A stretch of DNA of 64,000 nucleotides. Origin: Verrucomicrobiia bacterium. Its GTDB lineage: Bacteria; Verrucomicrobiota; Verrucomicrobiia; Limisphaerales; JADLHS01. How positions within the stretch are numbered: position 1 is the first letter of the stretch; each line of letters begins with the position of its first letter. A program made the translations under genes and the position numbers. The notes under the pieces were generated by a model, which worked only from the letters and a program-made list of their open reading frames with translations, did no database searches and was not told where the DNA came from. Below are positions 61,266-64,000 of this stretch, piece after piece. The stretch covers positions 124,001 through 188,000 of the forward strand of contig WYBW01000022.1 in NCBI GenBank assembly GCA_011525685.1, given 5' to 3'.

Positions 61266-63252
61266 AGCCAGCGAAACGTCGTTTGCAGGAACGCCGCCCG
61301 CGACGCTCGCGCGGGTGGTTGTGGTCATTCCCGCGCTCGACGAGCAGGCGAGTTTGCCGCGTGTCATCGAGCGATTGCACGGGCTTGGTTTGAAGCGCAT
61401 TCGTGTCGTGGACAACGGCAGCCGCGATCGCACTGCCGAGGTTGCGCGACGATGTGGGGTGGAAGTCATCACCGAGCCGAAGCGTGGCTATGGGCAGGCG
61501 TGCTGGACGGGTTGTGAAAATCTTCCGTCGGATGTGGAATGGATTTTATTCTGCAACGCGGACGGCAGCGACGACATCGAGCGCGTGCCGGAACTTATGC
61601 GGGCGAGTGAGGGAAAAGTTGAACTCGTTCTCGGCGTTCGCACGGCGGACACCAACGGTCAGGACTACCTGACTCCTTCGCAGCGTTTCGGAAACAAGCT
61701 GGCAACCACACTGATTCGACTTTTGTGGTCGGCGAGATATGCCGATCTCGGCCCGTTGCGGCTGATTTCGCGACGGGCATTCGAGCGGTTGAACATGCGA
61801 GACCGTGGCTTCGGCTGGACCGTGGAAATGCAGGTTCGGGCGGCGGAGGAATGCCTGGCGGTCAAGGAAGTGCCCGTGCGCAACTTCGCTCGAACAGCGG
61901 GCTTCTCTAAAATCTCCGGCACGGTCAAGGGCAGCTTCCAGGCGGGCACGATCATTTTGTCCACCATCGCCGCATTGTGGCTAAAGCGGCCCGGCGTGCA
62001 GCGCGCGCTGACTTGGTTCTCCGCGCTTCTGTTACTGGCGGGAGCGGCGGCGATGCTCCCCTTCGGTGATTTCGCAGTGGTGGGCAATGTGCCGCGATTT
62101 CTGATCGGCGCGGGCGTCATGGGGGCGGGCTATGCAGTGAGTTGGGCGTTACGACAGCCAACGCTGCGACTCTTGTGGACCGTGGCGCTGGGCGCGCGGC
62201 TCATGCTCTTGTTCATGCACCCGGGAGATGACATCTGGCGTTACATTTGGGAAGGACGCGTCACGCTCGCGGGCTTCAATCCCTATCAGCTCGCACCGAA
62301 CGCCGACGCGCTGGAGCAGTTGCGGGATTCCGTCGTGTGGCCGCATGTTGGACATCCGACTTTGACCGCCGTATATCCGCCGTTGACGCAACTGTGTTTC
62401 GCTGTGATCGCGTCGCTCGGTTCGGGCGTCATTGTGTTCAAGTTGTTTTTCGCTTTGGTTGATTTGGCCGTGGGCGCGCTCCTGCTGAAGCGATTCGGGC
62501 GCACTGTCGCGCTGACTTACTTGTGGAATCCGCTGGTGATCTATTCCTTCGCCGGCGGCGGCCATTACGACAGTCTGTTTGTCCTGCCGCTGGTCGGCGC
62601 GTTGCTTCTCGCTTCTTCCGAATCCAGCAAACGGAGATCTGCACTGAGCGCCCTGCTGTTGGGTTGCAGCATCGCGGTGAAGTGGGCTTCTGGCCCGTTG
62701 GCATTGTGGTGGGTGTGGCGAGCTTGGCGGAAGCACGGAAGATTTGCGGCGGGGTGGACCGGAATTCTGACGGCGCTGCCGATGCTGACATTGTTGTTTT
62801 TGGTTATTCCGGGCACATCGTGGCAACAACTCGGTCCGCATGACTGGATCACCTATTCGTGGAGCGCGCCATTGCTGCCGAGTGTGATCAAATGGCTGAC
62901 GGGCTTTGCGCCAAATAACCAATTCTATCTGCTGCCTGTTCTGGTGGTTTCCGCCGCCATCGCGATTCGTGTAAAAGAACCGTGGCGCGCGACCGCGATG
63001 TTTTTCTTCGCTGTGCTGGCTTTGTCCCCCGCAAATCACGGCTGGTATTTCACCTGGTTCATCGCCGCCGCCGCGTGTCTGCCCGCTCTAGGGTGGAGCG
63101 CCCGATTGGTAGGCGTCTCGGCCTTCGCTTACTTTTGGGTGCTGCATGTCAACACGACACAGGGCGCTTGGACACTCAGCCCCCAACTCTCGGTATTGTT
63201 GTGGCTGCCCTTCGTAGCGCCCGCGCTGATTGCAATCAAATGGACTCCTTAA
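61249..63252 (+). CDS. GT2 glycosyltransferase fused to a GT-C-like membrane glycosyltransferase
   Basis: 667 residues. The N-terminal cytosolic GT2 domain (about 20-250) has VVVIPALDEQASLPRVI, VVDNGSRDRTAEV, LFCNADGSDD and DRGFGWTVEMQVRA. The remaining 400 residues are a polytopic GT-C-like part (DDIWRYIWEGRVTLAGFNPYQLAPNADAL, TAVYPPLTQLCF), clearly related to the preceding protein. Such a polyprenyl-phosphate sugar synthase plus transferase fusion would make and use a lipid-linked sugar at one membrane site (inference). It overlaps the previous gene by 17 bases. Confidence 0.85.
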   Translation: MQPALEASETSFAGTPPATLARVVVVIPALDEQASLPRVIERLHGLGLKRIRVVDNGSRDRTAEVARRCGVEVITEPKRGYGQACWTGCENLPSDVEWILFCNADGSDDIERVPELMRASEGKVELVLGVRTADTNGQDYLTPSQRFGNKLATTLIRLLWSARYADLGPLRLISRRAFERLNMRDRGFGWTVEMQVRAAEECLAVKEVPVRNFARTAGFSKISGTVKGSFQAGTIILSTIAALWLKRPGVQRALTWFSALLLLAGAAAMLPFGDFAVVGNVPRFLIGAGVMGAGYAVSWALRQPTLRLLWTVALGARLMLLFMHPGDDIWRYIWEGRVTLAGFNPYQLAPNADALEQLRDSVVWPHVGHPTLTAVYPPLTQLCFAVIASLGSGVIVFKLFFALVDLAVGALLLKRFGRTVALTYLWNPLVIYSFAGGGHYDSLFVLPLVGALLLASSESSKRRSALSALLLGCSIAVKWASGPLALWWVWRAWRKHGRFAAGWTGILTALPMLTLLFLVIPGTSWQQLGPHDWITYSWSAPLLPSVIKWLTGFAPNNQFYLLPVLVVSAAIAIRVKEPWRATAMFFFAVLALSPANHGWYFTWFIAAAACLPALGWSARLVGVSAFAYFWVLHVNTTQGAWTLSPQLSVLLWLPFVAPALIAIKWTP

Positions 63253-63309
63253 TCGTTATTCAGGCAGCGGACCGCGCGGTTTGCGATAAGCGGATGAAGT
63301 TATCTTGGC

Positions 63310-63822
63310 ATGTGGTTTGGACGAACATCAGACAAAAAGCCGGCTCGGGATGAGGAAGAATTGCTGCAAGCAGGTTTCCGATTCGCGCTGTCGTTGACGC
63401 ATCACACGCATGACGCGGAAGACCTGACGCAACAATCCTGGCTGAATCTCGCGCGGCGGCATGGGCAGGTGCGCGACAAGAGCCTCCTGTTTCGCACCAT
63501 TCGCAACCTGTTCTACGACCAATACCGGCGGGGCAAGATCGTGGTGTTCGAGCCGCTGGAAGATGACCACGTTGAATTGGCGGCCGACGATGGGAGCGAG
63601 TCCGCGCCCGCGAAAGGCGATTTGGACGTGCTCCTGGCGGGATTGCGCGTGGTCGAACGCGAGGCGCTGTTCTTGAACTGCGTTGAGGGTTACACGGCGG
63701 AGGAAATCGCAAAGCTGACCGGGCAACCACGAGGAACGGTGTTGAGCCTCCTGTCCCGCGCCAAGCGCAAACTGCGGCGCACGGCTGCGGAAGACTCCTC
63801 GCCACAAAGACCGAATCCATGA
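63310..63822 (+). CDS. ECF-type RNA polymerase sigma factor
   Basis: 170 residues. Region 2 is HTHDAEDLTQQSWLNLARR and KSLLFRTIRNLFYDQYRRGK; region 4 is LRVVEREALFLNCVEGYTAEEIAKLTGQPRGTVLSLLSRAKRKLRR. It differs from the arsenic-type sigma factors. The stop overlaps the next ATG (ATGA), coupling it to a membrane protein that is probably its anti-sigma factor. Confidence 0.9.
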   Translation: MWFGRTSDKKPARDEEELLQAGFRFALSLTHHTHDAEDLTQQSWLNLARRHGQVRDKSLLFRTIRNLFYDQYRRGKIVVFEPLEDDHVELAADDGSESAPAKGDLDVLLAGLRVVEREALFLNCVEGYTAEEIAKLTGQPRGTVLSLLSRAKRKLRRTAAEDSSPQRPNP

Positions 63823-64000
63823 AAACGCTCGAACAACAGGTGCGAGATTATTACGGGGCGCAGGCGCTGCCGGTGGAGCGGGTTCAGTCCATCGTGCAAT
63901 TGGGCCACGCGGTAACGCCCTCCCGCAAACTTGCGTGGGCGATGGGCGCGGCGGCAGCGTTCGCCTTGGTCGCGGTCATCCTGCTCGTGTTTAACCGTCC
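63819..64000 (+). CDS. 5' end of a membrane protein, likely anti-sigma factor
   Basis: Sixty codons are visible before the window ends: a helical N-terminus (MKTLEQQVRDYYGAQALP) then one membrane helix (LAWAMGAAAAFALVAVILLVF). The order sigma gene, then a small cytosolic head and single helix fits an anti-sigma factor. It continues beyond the right edge. Confidence 0.7.
   Translation, partial: MKTLEQQVRDYYGAQALPVERVQSIVQLGHAVTPSRKLAWAMGAAAAFALVAVILLVFNR

Overview
The window is a GC-rich (roughly 60%) bacterial chromosome segment. Small dispersed palindromic repeats, many fused multidomain proteins and the gene families present (rhodanese-sterol desaturase, HEAT-TlpA, tandem secreted esterases, ArsS/ArsM sets) suggest a Verrucomicrobiota-like heterotroph. 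This is an inference from gene content: no rRNA or other marker gene is present. No tRNA, CRISPR array, prophage or transposase gene was found.

Layout. 1-6.9 kb: right end of a restriction/defence-like locus (tail of an unseen gene, a giant Eco57I-type adenine methylase, a coiled-coil P-loop ATPase). 6.9-9.6 kb: glycosyltransferase fusion plus rhodanese-sterol desaturase. 10-12.8 kb: SulP permease, tandem universal stress protein, DksA-like zinc finger. 12.9-16.7 kb: sigma factor, DUF547, TVP38, mercuric-reductase-like flavoprotein operon. 16.8-21.5 kb: redox/detoxification operon (PPOX, DsrE, nitroreductase, DUF1348, AhpD-like) divergent from a GAF-AAA-Fis sigma-54 activator. 21.5-25 kb: ArsR-SRPBCC pair, SnoaL, TfoX, ECF sigma with zinc-finger anti-sigma, CBM48 protein. 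25.2-30.4 kb: MarR regulator and three coupled secreted-protein genes. 30.4-32.1 kb: MTA phosphorylase and a YyaL remnant. 32.1-45.3 kb: accessory block with TetR regulators, PagL-like lipid A deacylase, a thioredoxin-CBM48 fusion, and an RND efflux operon behind a clear sigma-54 promoter and a second GAF-AAA-Fis activator. 45.3-51.5 kb: arsenic operon (sigma, anti-sigma, ArsM, PiT, ArsS, MerC, then peroxiredoxin and a damaged NrtS). 52-54.8 kb: an uncharacterised pair, one with a HEPN-like RNase signature. 54.9-58.6 kb: TlpA/DUF3179/HEAT-TlpA exported operon. 59-63.3 kb: lipoprotein and two polytopic glycosyltransferases. 63.3-64 kb: an ECF sigma gene and the start of its partner.

Two themes stand out. 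First, arsenosugar-type chemistry (ArsM, ArsS, CofC-like/GT2 fusion, MTAP-like phosphorylase, paralogous sigma factors) is spread over several loci. Second, two paralogous activators share an unusual four-cysteine GAF motif, and each lies divergent to an operon with a -24/-12-like promoter. Palindromic repeats have also entered coding sequences in frame at several places. I take the most likely under-described items to be the sigma-54-controlled thioredoxin-like/RND operon, the methylase-ATPase locus and the HEPN-like pair.
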